Assembly (NCBI RefSeq): GCF_004193775.1
Contig: NC_041012.1
Coordinates: 9,941,223-10,005,222 of the forward strand
Reading direction: 5' to 3'
Source of the DNA: Glycine soja
Taxonomy: Eukaryota > Streptophyta > Magnoliopsida > Fabales > Fabaceae
Length of the DNA stretch: 64,000 bases
Shown: piece by piece, positions 36,473 to 49,475 of the stretch
Position numbering within the stretch: the stretch's first letter is position 1
How the letters are laid out: each line of letters begins with the position of its first letter
Made by a program: the position numbers and the translations under genes
Notes under the pieces: generated by a model
Told to the model about the DNA's origin: nothing
The model's input: only the letters and a program-made list of their open reading frames with translations
Database searches by the model: none

Positions 36473-38860
36473 AAAGGAAAAAAAGTTATAAATATGATAA
36501 GGACATGATGAAAAAACAAAATAGAGATGAAAAGAAAATGGGAAGGAACTGAAATGAAAAAGAAAATAAATGGATGATAAGTTTTTTCATTCATCTTGAT
36601 ATAACAATAGATATCTTATAATTTTACGTCTCAGGTTTAGATGCAATTACTAATTAGGACTGATAATAATCATTCATCCTAGATATAACAATAGATGTTT
36701 TATGAATCTACACCTTAGCCAATTACTAATTAACACTAACCTAATTAAGTTGGTAATTACCACAAAACTTATGGTCAACAATTCCTCATCTATAAATACC
36801 AGGACACAAGCAACAATTTTCTTCTACACAAATATATTTTTATCATACTCCATTATATCCAACTACCACTAGGGGTGTTTAATTATAGTTACATCTAACT
36901 AAAATATACCAAAACTATAAGCCACTGGAAAATTAAGTGTGGGTCAACATCTTTTGAACTATAATTGAGCAAACTGTCCAATAACTTCCAAGGGGGACAC
37001 AATAATGTTCGATCAACATATTAATTCTCTTGTTGTGTGCTTTTGGCACTAACTAGTGAAAGGGTATGAAGGGATGATTTGGGGCAAGTACTAAAAATCT
37101 CAAGACCTTGCTTTCAACACAAACTACTGATCAAAGGGTGTGGTGCGATTGGGGACAAGTACTAAACAAAATCACAGAACCTTGTAACTAAACCATGCAC
37201 ATTTTAGGTGTTGATATTTTAATATGCTCCAAGTGTTTGACAGTAATAATCAATTTATTTAAACCGTTCCTTAAAACACTACTCATCTCTCTGTAAGGGA
37301 TAAATGGATACAGTAAACAGTCAGCGCATAGGCTATAGCATTGCTGTGAAAGACAATAATATGAACCAGAACTGGTAGGATATCCAATAGTGCCATAATG
37401 TTTAACTGGTTAGTATCATGTTAAATTCTAAGTTAAAGCTTTCAAAAAGAGTAATTATTTCCGTGAGCTCTTGATTGTATTTAGTAACTTAGATTAGATA
37501 GCTCTATCCATTTGTATTTTTTTTGGGAAATAACCTCTATCCAATTGTTGTTTCACAAAATTAAATATTTAATGAAAAATAGATGAAAACCAATACATTT
37601 ATATTAATTAAATTCAAAACTTATACGAAGAGAGCCAAGAGATGGAGAGATCTATTTTTTGGACATATTTTTAAATTAGCTTTTTGGGCCACCTATATAT
37701 CACTTCATGAACATGTGATATCTAGTTTGCATAACATCATATCAACGAAGAACTTTTATTCTAAGATCACAAGATTTTGATGAATTTCTTTGGATAATTT
37801 TTTTTTTTGTTGGAGCAAGTTTACTTGATATTGTGGGTTTCTTTTGGCATAGATATCTTATACAAGCAATTTATCTTCAAAGTTTTTAAAAAATAAAATT
37901 TAATTTAATATACTCTAAAATACTTAAAATGGATGTCTTAAATTTTGACCATTATTAAAGATGCCATAATAAACAACAAAAATGATTCATTTGCAAATAG
38001 TAATAAATAAATGATATTGTTACACCTCTCTCCTATCCTCTACCCCAGGGCGGCACTCAAAAATCCCATCAATCCACAGAATAAGAAAATGAAAGGAGAC
38101 AAAATAATCTCTTTGAAACATTTGATTAGTCGAATGTGTACTGTAACATTCAAATATCCGTAGTTCTAGATCCAAAATATCTTTTACTCTTAGTAATCAA
38201 CTTATCATTCTACAGCAACTTATAGAATAAAAACTACAATACTCATTACAATATGTCGTCTATACTAATAAAAAAAAATATTCTCGATGTACATATTTTA
38301 TTGAATAATTTTATACTCAAATTATTTTTAAGACTTTTAAATTTTTTTTTCTAACCTACAATAACTTTTCACTACTTCTATATTTATCTTCTATTTTTTT
38401 GTTTTTTATTTATTATTTATTTATATAGTTTAGAGGTCTCTCTTCCCCTAGTTTACATAAAAAAAAATACTGTGAAAATGTTGACAATTGTGATTATTCA
38501 ATTTTTTATTGATACAATTAACAAATTATGACATGTATCACGAATCCACGATATATAATATTCTTAATATATCCATCCTACCGTTATGAAAAAGTTTTTT
38601 TTTTCTTTTTTCGGTTGAAGTTCACTTTCTTTAAAAGCATAATTTTTCAAATTTCTGTGACGTTTGCTAATAAACGTGGCTTCACTTCATTTTAAAAGCA
38701 AAATTTGCATTTTTTGTGACTTTTAATAAAATACGTGGCTTCATACGAACCTGTGTACGAGGAATCAGATCAAACAGGTCTCACGTCGCAATTAAGCAAC
38801 TTCAAAAAACATAGACTTGTAAGAGAAAAATAAAAGCAAAAACACGAAAACGCCATAATG
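35245..38860. other. Intergenic AT-rich region between CLE and JMJ30
   Basis: No gene seen. Contains an (AG)n microsatellite at 36439-36467, a tandem duplication of about 78 bases at 36588-36745 ('cattcatc..tataacaatagat'), a second local repeat at about 37055-37185 ('ttggggacaagtactaaa' versus 'ttggggcaagtactaaa'), and a roughly 65-base duplication at about 38630-38745 sharing 'acgtggcttca'. Confidence 0.5.
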
Positions 38861-38896
38861 TGGAGACAAAAAAATATCATACTTAATAGAAAGACA

Positions 38897-38905
38897 AAAA
38901 TATCT
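38897..38905 (+). promoter_or_regulatory. Evening element upstream of JMJ30
   Basis: Perfect AAAATATCT, the CCA1/LHY-binding evening element, 206 bases before the JMJ30 start codon. Confidence 0.7.
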
Positions 38906-38933
38906 GAATATCCCGTGTGCAAAGGGAAAGAGA

Positions 38934-38942
38934 AAAATATCT
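38934..38942 (+). promoter_or_regulatory. Second evening element upstream of JMJ30
   Basis: Second perfect AAAATATCT, 37 bases after the first in the same orientation. An 8-of-9 version (GAAATATCT) follows, ending at 38997. Clustered evening elements fit the evening-phased expression known for the Arabidopsis orthologue. Confidence 0.7.
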
Positions 38943-39110
38943 GATTGATTAGCAATGATTATTTAACTTTGGGTCCTAAGATACTTTAGAAATATCTCCA
39001 AGACTCGAACCGTGCTTCAAATATCAAGCACTTTTTTGAAGTACTACTTTCACTTTTTTTTTCAGTTTTTAGTCGAGTCGCCGGAGTTCTCCCCTTGCGC
39101 CGCCGCAGCA

Positions 39111-41075
39111 ATGTTGACGAACTCCGCATCCGGCGGTGACGCTCCTTCTCGCGGTTTTGATACGCCGACGCTGGACCTTGAATCGGCGGCGCTGCTCCAC
39201 GCGATCTCCGAGCATGGCGGGTACGCGTACGTGAGCATGGCGGCTCTGGCGGCAAACGGCGACATTCGCGCGGCGGAGGCGGCGTGCGAGATGGCGTGGG
39301 AGCAGCTGCACTCGGGGCCGTGGCACTCGGTGCTGCCGGTGTGGCGCGACGCTTACTCCATGGCGTGCCTCCTCGTGGCGCGCCACCACTACCGCAACGG
39401 CGAGTTCAGGGACGCGCTTAGGGTTTTGGATTTGGGAATCATCATGGGAGGCACGCTCCTCCGCAAGGATTTGGACTCCGCCATCGAGAAAATTTCCGAA
39501 CAAACGAGGAAGACCGTTAGGGTTTCTGATTTGGGGAACTCCGAGCACCGACTCGTCGATCGCGAATTTGATATGGCAGAGGTGAGGTCCGTTCCTCTCT
39601 GTTTTCTTTTATCGTCGTTAATTCTGCATTAATCTCAATCGTGAAGTTCAGTAAGTAACTAAATATTTTCATGCTAGTGTTAGTATTATTGTTGGAATTT
39701 GGAGATTTGTTGATTTGTGTTATGGCTGCATTTGAATTTTTTATATTTATGGCTGTTCTGCTCTAACGTTTATGTTATAGCTTTTTACATTGTAGGTGCT
39801 CCAACTTTTACCTGTGAAGTCTCTTTCAAATAAGCTTGTGGCGAAGAAATCGGCACTGTCGCTGGAGAAATTCCTGAAGGATCATTACCTGTCTGGCTGC
39901 CCGGTTATTATCAGTGATTGTATGGCTCACTGGCCAGCCAAGATGAAATGGAATGACGAAGATTACTTACTGAGAGTTGCCGGTGACCGCACGGTTCCGG
40001 TTGAGGTAATTTGTCTGATTGATTGATATTTCTGTGATTGTAAAGGAAGGCACGAGATAAGGGTTTTGAGATTGGATGTTTGTTTGATTTTCTTCCTTCT
40101 ACAGAGAAAAGGTTGATGGCTGGTTGACAACTTCTTTTTATCATTATTTGTGATAAACTTAAATCACATTAATTAAAACTTATGACTTAACTCACTCCTG
40201 GGGAATATATGTGTAGTAGCAGCTGAATTATGAAATTTAAGTTGTTTGCTAGTAATATTATTTTTGTAACAACTTTCTTACCAGGAGTTTGGGAAGTTTA
40301 TTGAGCAGTGTCAGTGGGAAAGATGTATGAATGGAGAGAAGAATTTTGAGAATTTTTTAGAGTAAAATTTAAGCAAAACAGAAGGGTCCACCTTGGATAG
40401 TTATTGACAAACACAAGCTTGATGCACTTAAGTTACACTGATGATGGAATTGTCTTTTAATTGCAACTTATATCTTGTCCTCTCTTTGTAAATTATATTT
40501 CCTGAATTTATGTCTACAGGCAACCAAAGTTGGTCATCAACTCATCAGCTAGGAAATCATTCTCCTGGAATATAGTTTAATGCAGTTAATCTATTTTTGC
40601 GTTGCATATGAATCCTTTCAAATCTGTGGGGTTTTATAGGCCTAAAAATGCTCTATGTAGAAATCCTAGAACTTTTTACCTGTCATGCATCTAACAAGTG
40701 AATAAATTTTATTTTGGTTGCAACAGTTTGTGAGTGAACACTTCCCCTCCCTTCCTCCTTTTACTATGATGTTCCATGGCAGATTTTTTTTTTCCCACTA
40801 AGTTGTTAAAACTGAATAATAGGTAATGGGACAAAGTTGTAGAAATTTATGATTTGTGTGAAGTGAATGTCCATTGCAGTTCCTCATGTCTTTACATTGT
40901 AACATGTATGTTACATCTAGTACCATTTGTATTTATGTTGCATTTACCTTATGTAGACTTTTTCTGTCATGGCATGGCTGTTGGAAGTTGTTTAGCAGTA
41001 TACAGGAAATCCCTTCACACACACACACACACACACACACAGGGAGAACAAGGTAGAGTGGATTTTTGTATGTAT

Positions 41076-41122
<47 letters not shown>

Positions 41123-42676
41123 TTTTATTTTTAGAAAAATATTGCAAAAAAGGGTAAATGCAGCTTTCATTCCAGGTTGGGAAAAACTATTTATGTACTG
41201 AGTGGAAGCAAGAGCTAATTACATTTTCAGAGTTTCTTCAGCGGATAAAGTCCGATAGCTGTTCTCCTGGTGGTCTTACATATCTTGCTCAGCATCCATT
41301 ATTTGATCAGGTATTTACAAATTTCAATGTTGTCTCCAAATCGACTTTTTTCATTTTTAGCGTGCAAGTGCCGGACTTGTACTGCTTTCAGTTTCTGATA
41401 TTATTGAAATGGCAGATAAATGAGCTTCGGAAAGATATCTTTATTCCTGACTATTGTTTTACTGGTGGAGGGGAGCTACGATCTCTCAATGCTTGGTTTG
41501 GTCCAGCAGGAACAGTGACACCGTTACACCATGATCCACATCATAACATACTAGCTCAGGTAACTCAGCTGCACTGAACAGGCTGTCTTTTACAACCACA
41601 ATCAACCCCCCTCTCCCACCACGCACACATACCAAGAATTCATTTTATGTACCACTAGCTGTTAGTTATTGCCCTCATCTTTTGAGTACTGTGACTCCAA
41701 CATTTTGCAGTACTATTATCAAGCCAATAGCTGTCTATATTATGTCATACTAACAGCCATAGCTGTATCATGCAAAGGATTATTGTGCACCATGGCATAA
41801 TCTATTTGGCTGAAACCATTTTCATACTTCCAGGTTGTTGGAAAGAAATACATTAGGCTTTACTCTTCATCTTTGTCTGAGGAACTTTCCCCCCACTCTG
41901 GTACCATGCTCCACAATTCCAGCCAGGTAATTAGTTTTTGAATTGTTTGATTGAACACTGACACTGCATCCCATCTAAGTGGCCAATGAGCTCTAGAAGT
42001 ATTTCATTAATGTAGCATTTTTTTCTGTCTTATTGTTATACCCTCTGTTACTTGGTGTATGTCTAGGCTTTTTTATTCTTTCACCGGCCACAGATTGCCC
42101 AGGCAGCCAAGTGAACAAGTATCCAAGCTTTTATAACTAATCTAAAAAGATTCCATCTTAGATCTGTTGCGACAAAGATGATTCTTCTGCAAGTGCAATG
42201 CTTATTATTGTCTAGACTAGCTGCCAACAGAAACTATTCAGAAGAATAAGATTGTAGTATAAAATACAATTTTTTTGCAGTTTACATACAGTAAGTGATA
42301 GGTTTATGGATTAGCTTGCAAAGTGGAAACATTATAGGGGGTGTTGATTCAGGTTTAGCTTTCCTACAAAAAGATCATTCATACGACACAAACTGTGCCA
42401 TCCATTCTCTTATTTGTTTTATTTATTATTGCATTTGATATTTTGAAATCTATCTCCATGTTGATTAGAGATTTCTTTTGTCTGAAGGTTGATTTAGATG
42501 ACATAGATGAAAACAAGTTTCCGAAGGTGCAAGACTTGGAATTTGTAGACTGTATTTTAGAGGAAGGCGAAATGTTATATATCCCGCCAAAATGGTGGCA
42601 CTATGTGCGCTCTTTGACTACCAGTTTTTCAGTTAGCTTTTGGTGGAGTGAGGGTGAAAGTTCGGATGCATCCTAA
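39111..42676 (+). CDS. JMJ30: JmjC-domain protein, JMJ30/JMJD5 (KDM8) type, six exons, 413 aa
   Basis: Arabidopsis JMJ30/JMJD5 is a nuclear Fe(II)/2-oxoglutarate dioxygenase linked to the circadian clock, flowering time and histone demethylation. Exons 39111-39581, 39796-40005, 41176-41310, 41416-41559, 41834-41926 and 42488-42676 are all GT-AG and phase 0, giving 413 aa (Arabidopsis about 429). Residues 1-157 form an alpha-helical N-terminal part. The JmjC fold starts with [20 protein letters not shown] and holds the iron ligands in [10 protein letters not shown] (H310, D312) and [10 protein letters not shown] (H389). The likely 2-oxoglutarate lysine is K325 in [10 protein letters not shown]. 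The start is the first ATG after a stop-free GC-rich leader; exon 1 is strikingly GC-rich against its surroundings. Two perfect evening elements lie about 170-215 bases upstream. Intron 2 (1.17 kb) contains CA and TA/TG microsatellites. The gene appears intact. Confidence 0.95.
41012..41122. repeat. Compound microsatellite in JMJ30 intron 2
   Basis: (CA)n at about 41016-41041, then (TA)n running directly into (TG)n at about 41076-41122, about 80 bases before exon 3. Potentially length-polymorphic. Confidence 0.9.
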
Positions 42677-44371
42677 TGTTATATCATCTTTCATTCTTTC
42701 TTTTGGAGAACTGAGCGTGTTCTAAGTAGCATTGCTAATATCTATGTGACTGGTCATTTTACTACCCAGTGACAGTATAATTCCCCTGCATAAACATCAT
42801 TTTTGGCACTCGTTGTCACTACACGCGCACTTCCTGTAGTTACTGATCATAAGGGTTTGTGAAACGCAGTCCCGAACAGTAAACTACTAATACTCTATTT
42901 TTTGGAATTAAATAATACTAAAATATTCAAGATCCCGCATGAGTGGCTACGTTTCATCTGACAAGGTTGTTTCTACCAAGCTATAGATATTAATTTTTCT
43001 CTACCCCTAGGGTTCTCCCATGTACTCCCTCGTTTTGATCGCATAAATTTGATAAACATCATATAGGTAGAAAATCGATGCTATATGTTCCCTTCAATAT
43101 CAATAACTACTATCAACGGATTTCTTTTCCCTATACCTGTTTGTAGTAATTAGGAAACATATCCCCTCATTTAGTCTTAGTCCTGTTCATTCCTTGGCTT
43201 CATAAACAAGGCAATTACTAAAAATTCTTATAGTATGTTATACCTGGGACCATTTGGATTTTTCACACCTATAGGGAGGGGAACTCAGTGGCGGATTGAC
43301 TTGCTAGTTATGGGCATGAGGTATTTTTCACAAGGATGCTTTGGCAGGATTTTGCGGGCATTCCTTTTCCTAGTAAATTAAGCAAGAGCGTAGTATCCGT
43401 ATAGTTACAATACTATAATCATATAATGAACTTTGCGTAGTATATATAAAAGGTTCCGCTGGAGTATCAAAGTTTCATCTGGCAAGGCTGTTTCTACTAG
43501 GAGAATGTAGTTCTACCTCTAGAGTTCTCTATGGTACTCCCTCGTTTTGATCTCAGAAATTTTATAAACATCACATTGCAAATATAAAGAAAGAAAATTG
43601 GTGGTACGTTCCCTTCAACATCAATAATTGTTGTTTGCTACTAAATCATCGGGTTTCTTTTCACAATGCCTGGTTATAATAATTAGGAAAAATATTTCCT
43701 CATTTAGTCTTAGTCTTCATTAACACGGCAGTTATTAAGCATTCATCTGTATTCGTATAGTTAGTAAATTAAGCAAGAGGTACTATCCGTACAGGTTTCT
43801 GCGGGTCCTACGAGAAATTTAAGGATAGGCTAGTGATTAGCCAAAGATGAAAACATGTGTTTCTTAGAGTTTGTTTGGATAATTTTTTTCATTAACACAT
43901 AAGAGAAGAAAATCAAAGAAAAAATTAAATTAGTTTTTTAAAAAATAAAAAAAAAAGTTGTAGAAATTTTCTCATATCAGTTCTTTTGAAAGCTTCTTTT
44001 ATACTTTGCATAAGTCAATTTTAACTTACCCGAATTTTTTATTATTATTTTTCTTATTTATTTTTTCTATGAGTGTTTATAGAGAAATTTATTCAAGTAC
44101 ACTCTTAATACGTTTTTTGTGCTCTGAACTACATGAAATTGAGAGCATTCGTAATGACAGAACGAGTGGCTAGCATAATTTTATTTAACAATCCTATGCA
44201 CTTCTCAATCTTTATCTATCCAATGACAAGCACCCAAAATTGAACATGCAATAGATTAGATCACTTTGAACTATTATTAATTATCACGTACATTTGGCTA
44301 GTTACAGACTTAAGATGAGTGAGTCTAAAAGTAAAAGAAAATGTACATATAAAACTTATTCCAACTCTTAC
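42677..44371. other. Intergenic region between JMJ30 and IRKI 3' ends, with a duplicated block
   Basis: The two genes converge here. A diverged direct repeat occupies about 42930-43215 and 43455-43730: both contain 'gtactccctcgttttgatc', 'cgttcccttcaa(t/c)atcaataa', 'aattaggaaa' and 'tcatttagtcttagtc' in the same order. The rest shows no gene. Confidence 0.6.
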
Positions 44372-46941
44372 CTAGGCCGCAGATTTGTACCTGCAGAGAA
44401 CTTTACACCTCAAGACCCTATCCTGAACATAAAACCCTGGCATCACCATGATCTTAACTCTTCTTGGACCTTGTGACCTCGGACACATATCTTCCATGTA
44501 TTGAGGATCAAAGGTTTTATTCTCTTCGACCCTTAAAATTCCCAACGGTGGATTGAAAGAAAACGCAAGCAAATGTAGCAGCCACATGCATTTTGCAGCC
44601 ACAAAGAAAGCTTGAAGGAGCTGTTCAGGCCAAGGCCTTGTCCATTTCAGACTAGTGTTGATACAATACATTTTCTGGTCACAGAACTTGCTAAACTCTT
44701 CACTGTAATATTTTGTTCCCTTTCTCAGTACCTCGTTCCAGCTCAAATTCCTAAGGGCAACGAATGAGGAGAATTGTGTTTGACGATCCTGCTGCGGGTT
44801 AAGGAATTTTGAGCAACCGTTCTTTTGGAAAACACAATTCTCAAAGTCTTGGTAGAGAGACTGGTTTATAAAAGCTTCAAAATGGTATAGAACTGCCTTT
44901 GAGTACTTGGAATTCAGTGACAGCTTATATGGTTGGAGAAGAAAATTCAAGTTTTCTGTCAAAGAATGATCAGTTTCTTCAATGTGGTTTATAAGGGTCT
45001 TACAGAACTGCTTCACTGATAATCTAGACTCTGATACTATCTGCAAGAATCCCTCAACCATTACTTCTTCACTCACGGGCATCAAATTTTCTCCATTCCC
45101 TTCAAATGATTTCCTACTCTGAGGAAGACTACTTAGTTGGTCACAAAGTTGAAAATCCCTTGGCTGCACGGCTTGCTTCAAAGCTTTCTTCAGCTCTTTG
45201 CAGTAACTCTCCAAGTACTCCAGCTTCTGTTTCAGTTCCCCCAATGAATTCCTCATCTCAGAAACTTCCATTAAGGCCATGTCTCGGTTTTCGTTTGCTT
45301 CCACCAGCTCTTTCTTCAGTGTCTCAATTGACATTATTCCCAAGTCCTTAAGCACCTGAGAGACATCCTCAGATTCTGCTCTATTAGGGGAATTCTCATT
45401 CTTGTGCTTCTTCTTTAACCTTGGAAACAACCAAGAAATCACCCCCTTGTTTTTAGTTTGTGATTGAAGAGATGAGCGGGAATCTGTGACCTGGACAACA
45501 ATGTTGGAGCTCTTGCTGTTCCTTGCATTCTCAAATTCACTAGTTAAGGTGGCAGGGTTACATTTGTTGCAGGAAGATACAGACTTGAAATCCTCCATAC
45601 TGTTTCGCCTCCTACACTTGAAGTAGTCTTTTGGTGGCGATGTTTGAAGAACGGTAATTTGATTTGCGCTAGAGCCAGTCACAGATTTGGTGTCTTCCGT
45701 GGGGCATATGTGAGATTCAAGGTTGGCAAAACCAGCATATAGTCCCTTCCTTGAACTTGATCTCTCCTTGTAATCTGCTACGATGTTATCTATGTTGTTT
45801 CCTCCTTCTAGCATACTCCCATCCCAACTTTCTGATACTGTTAGGCTTTTCATGGAATTTTGATTGTACCCCACCAGTGGATCATCTTCGTAGCTCTGTC
45901 AATAATTCTCACATTTAGAAACTTATTAATTATTTTGCAGTTGCGGCCACAAAAATTTGTTTTCATTTTGTTTACAGAACCACAAAAATTGGTAGAAAAT
46001 GAAAATAATGAAAAGTGATGAAAAAACATTAAATTATTCTTCGAATTAAAGAATCAGTCAGATAATAAATGTCATAGTTGCAGACTTCTCCTCAGGATTC
46101 AGTTCAGTTGACTTAATGAACCTTAAGAGTTCCATGACGCAGAATTTAAAGCAAAATCCTAAAATGTTCAAAAAAGTCAAAACTCTCATTCACGGCCGGC
46201 GTTTCCTCAAGATTAAATAAAAAAAAAGGAGCAAAGATTAAGGATGTAACCGCAATAATAATGATATCTACCTAAACCACCTATAAAGAAAGCAGCAGTT
46301 TCATAATTCATTTCAACTGCAATAAATAACAGCGTTCATAATTCCTTATTCAAGTATCTATTCCTTTCATGATAAGGACCAAATTTAAGATACTTGAATT
46401 TGTGGAATATGCAAGTTGAAGGACCATAATTCAAGTAGAGTTTTCATCTATAGTTCAATCTATCTGCAACAAATGCTTGCATATTCCACAAATTCCAGTA
46501 TCTTAAATTTGGTCCCTATCATGATCAACAGGAACAGTCAATTCAAACATAATCCCGCAAAAGTACTCTGTTTCTTAGAACAGAATAGCTGTTTTGATAC
46601 GAATTGGACATATTTAAGGATACCCAATTCATCAAAAGAACTAAAAAAACAAAATTTGCAATCCAAAATTAATGGAAAAAAAAAATTAAAATACTCACAG
46701 GAGTGAAAACAGGGTAATCTTGAGCAGAGAAGTGAGCAACAGGGCGCGAAGCAGGGGAAGGGGATGGGAATCTAGCATTGGCAGGGCTATTTCCTCGCAT
46801 TAAAGCCGCATGAAGAGCTCTTAGCTCCACAGCTTTGGCTATGGCGGCTTGAATTTCATGCCTCGTAATTTCAGGGTTGCCATTGTTGCTGTCCTTGTAG
46901 TCTTTGAAAACCTGTGCCGAGGTTGCTGTTGTTGCAGCCAT
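44372..46941 (-). CDS. IRKI: IRK-interacting protein-like (GIL1/IRKI, DUF641 family), two exons, 588 aa
   Basis: The family comprises plant-specific proteins including IRKI, found as a partner of the receptor kinase IRK, and GIL1 of light-controlled gravitropism; their biochemical role is poorly defined. Exons are 46941-46699 and 45895-44372 (GT-AG, phase 0), giving 588 aa. Residues 1-81 carry the diagnostic block EIQAAIAKAVELRALHAALM, then NSPANARFPSPSPASRP and FSAQDYPVFTP, continuing across the junction as SYEDDPLVGY. A Ser-rich disordered part follows with a basic patch (LFPRLKKKHK, about 237-246), then a coiled coil at about 270-325 (SIETLKKELVEANENRDMA onward). The conserved C-terminal domain includes LQPYKLSLNSKYSKAVLYHF and WPEQLLQAFFVAAKCMWLLH. 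The 3' end faces JMJ30. The intron (803 bases) contains a long inverted repeat. It appears intact. Confidence 0.92.
46367..46524. repeat. Near-perfect inverted repeat, 49-base arms, in IRKI intron
   Basis: The arm 46367-46415 (starts 'tcatgataaggaccaaat', ends 'gtggaatatgcaag') is the inverse complement of 46476-46524 at 47 of 49 positions; the loop is 60 bases. Either strand of a transcript would fold into a long stem; the host gene is transcribed on the minus strand. It could be a young MITE or a small-RNA-producing hairpin. No target duplication is obvious. Confidence 0.9.
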
Positions 46942-47908
46942 GAAACAGAACAGAGTGGAACATGTAAATTTTGAAAAGATAATATTATATGCACTAGATG
47001 AAATAAGAAACTTTTATTTATATGGGCGAGAAGAACAAAGAGGGTGACCAAGTGGTATTTAATGGTTGGATTTGATTTGAAAGGCTATATCTAAAGTAGA
47101 ACCTTGGAGAGCCAGAAAATAGAAAGAGGTATAGAGAGGGGCACCCTAAGTCCAACTAATTCTGTTTTTATTATCATAAGAAAAATTTAATGGGGTGAGG
47201 GCATGTGATGATGTGAAAAAGAAGAGAGGAAGAGGGAAGGAGTTTTAACTCTTACATGTTTGTAACATCAGCAGTTTGTTGCTAATTTACCAATTTGCCC
47301 ACATATTCCAAAAATTACCAGAATTCAGCATTAAGTGGTGGTACCACTGTTTCATATCACATAATTGCTTTTTAGTACGAACATGAGAAGTTCCATGCCA
47401 CTCTCTTCCACTTTCATATATGTGGTCAACCATTTCTGCTTTCAACTTAGGGATAGTTTGAACTATAGATGTTGCTTTAATGCTAATTCATACTTCGTGT
47501 ATAATCATCACAGTTAATGACACGACTATGTAACTTCGTTCACAAAGGCATCAATTGACCTTGGTGGCTTTTTCATTTTCATGATGAGAACATGTTCTTA
47601 TGTGATAAGGTAACATTTTATATTTTAGATCCCACTATGTTACTTTCATCTACCCATTTTATTACATATGTATATGTCCTTACTTATCAATTTCTCCCTT
47701 ACTTGGTTGGCCATACTTTGCTTTGAGTATAAGACCTATTAGAGAAGGTTCCTTCTCTTGAATCAAATGAATGCCTAATGCATAAACTGTAACATTACCC
47801 TTGATGGAAGTTTAAGAGCTAAATTTGTCATGCTGAGTAAAGTCATTGGGAAAATTCACATGAGGAAGCCTCACTTATTAAATTTATTGGGATTTTTTTA
47901 TCCGTAAG
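46942..47908. other. IRKI upstream region
   Basis: Presumed promoter and leader of IRKI on the minus strand. TATA-like sequence near 46980-46990. No other gene seen. Confidence 0.4.
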
Positions 47909-49030
47909 TGTGACACCTTGTACCTCAACAAGCATATAAATGAGAAAAACATAAAAAATACGAAATCTAATTAAATCAATTTTATTCAATAAAATCATAA
48001 GTAAATCTAAGTGAGCAAAAGGTTCATATTCGCTTCATTGTTACTAAATAAAATTTATCAGAAATATTTTCAACTCAAAATAAGGTCATTCAAATTTACG
48101 AAAGAACTCAAGTTAAGTAGCATAAAGTAAAATAACATATTCGGAATATCATGCAATTAAAACAGAAACTCATGCTCCAATATATGTCACGTCATATCAG
48201 AGCATTGTGTTTCAACGTCCTCCAGCATGAGGTTTCTTAAATCAATTCACCTAGTCATCTGCTCTCACAAACACAAGATTCTAGATCATCATAGAATCCA
48301 AACACAAATATCACACAGAGAACGAGTCATCACATTCCTCAACAAATAGAGATAAACAAAAGTATACAAGTATGATATGAATATAACAATAATATAATTA
48401 TAACAATAATATAGGTATAACAAGGCTTAACTTTGGCATAGTTTGCATTATTTCAACACTCGACACGTAACATCCTATGTCCTAGAATTTAATCACAAAT
48501 CACATTTCACACCTTCACGATTAATCACATATTCAACACAACACATCTCAAATACAATATCGCATCTCACACTTACACAATTTATTACACACCATCACAT
48601 AACAAGTCACAAAGATCATCACGTAGGTGTTATGCAACAGATACAATAAGACTTAATCATATATGCAATGTGGAACCATGTCAGTGAAAAATAACACTAG
48701 GGCGCTTAAGAGTATATAACAAGACAAGCCACACAATTGGTATGCCAAATCACTCTCACTAAGTGAAATCATAAGGTGATCAGTCAGGATCACTCTGTTT
48801 TGTGAAAATGCTTCAACCGTATAGGATCATCATAGGCTTAAAAGAGCACTCAAACCGAGTGTATTTACCCCCAAAACCTAGACTTCAAAGAACCTATTAG
48901 AGTTTCACCTTCCTGATTTAGGTGTAACCCCTAAAATAATTTTTGCACGCAGACACTGCTCATGAATTATACAATACACGCGACATCACACTTGTTTTCA
49001 AACACGTTTTACACATTGTGTTGCAATTTA

Positions 49031-49165
49031 ATACCTCAAGTTCCTAACTTGGAATTTTACACTTTTCTTTTAACACCTTAGGTTCTTAACTTGAAACCCT
49101 ACACTTTCCTTTTTAACACCTCAAGTTCCTAATTTAGAACCCTACACTTTCTCAAGGTAAACACC
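49031..49165. repeat. Three short tandem copies, about 47-base unit
   Basis: Variants of 'acacctcaagttcctaactt' followed by 'ggaaccctacactttc' occur three times in a row (about 49031, 49073 and 49118), inside the LTR-like block. Confidence 0.75.
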
Positions 49166-49436
49166 AATTGGGTTATTGTATAATTCACAATTTACAACAC
49201 AAGTATTATCACATCAATTATTAACCAAACACTTATTCACAACCATATTTCATGTCCAAAATTCAACATCATCCACCATCACATGTTCACGTATATCTCA
49301 CAAATTAACACATGTTCAACTTGTCACTTATACTAAATCTCAATCACAATTTCATAATCTCAAAATGTCATGCCATTATGCCTCATGATTCATATACTCA
49401 TCACACAGTAATAATATTTACATGACACAAAACATA

Positions 49437-49437
<1 letters not shown>

Positions 49438-49473
<36 letters not shown>
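49438..49473. repeat. (TA)n microsatellite
   Basis: About 16 or more TA units, inside the LTR-like block. Confidence 0.9.

Positions 49474-49475
<2 letters not shown>

Noticed and set aside
40854..41201. Frame with Thr-His and Val-Cys runs in JMJ30 intron 2
   Set aside because: Translation of CA/TG microsatellites.
48443..49388. His/Thr-rich plus-strand frames
   Set aside because: They arise from the CA-rich composition of the LTR-like block; no domain.
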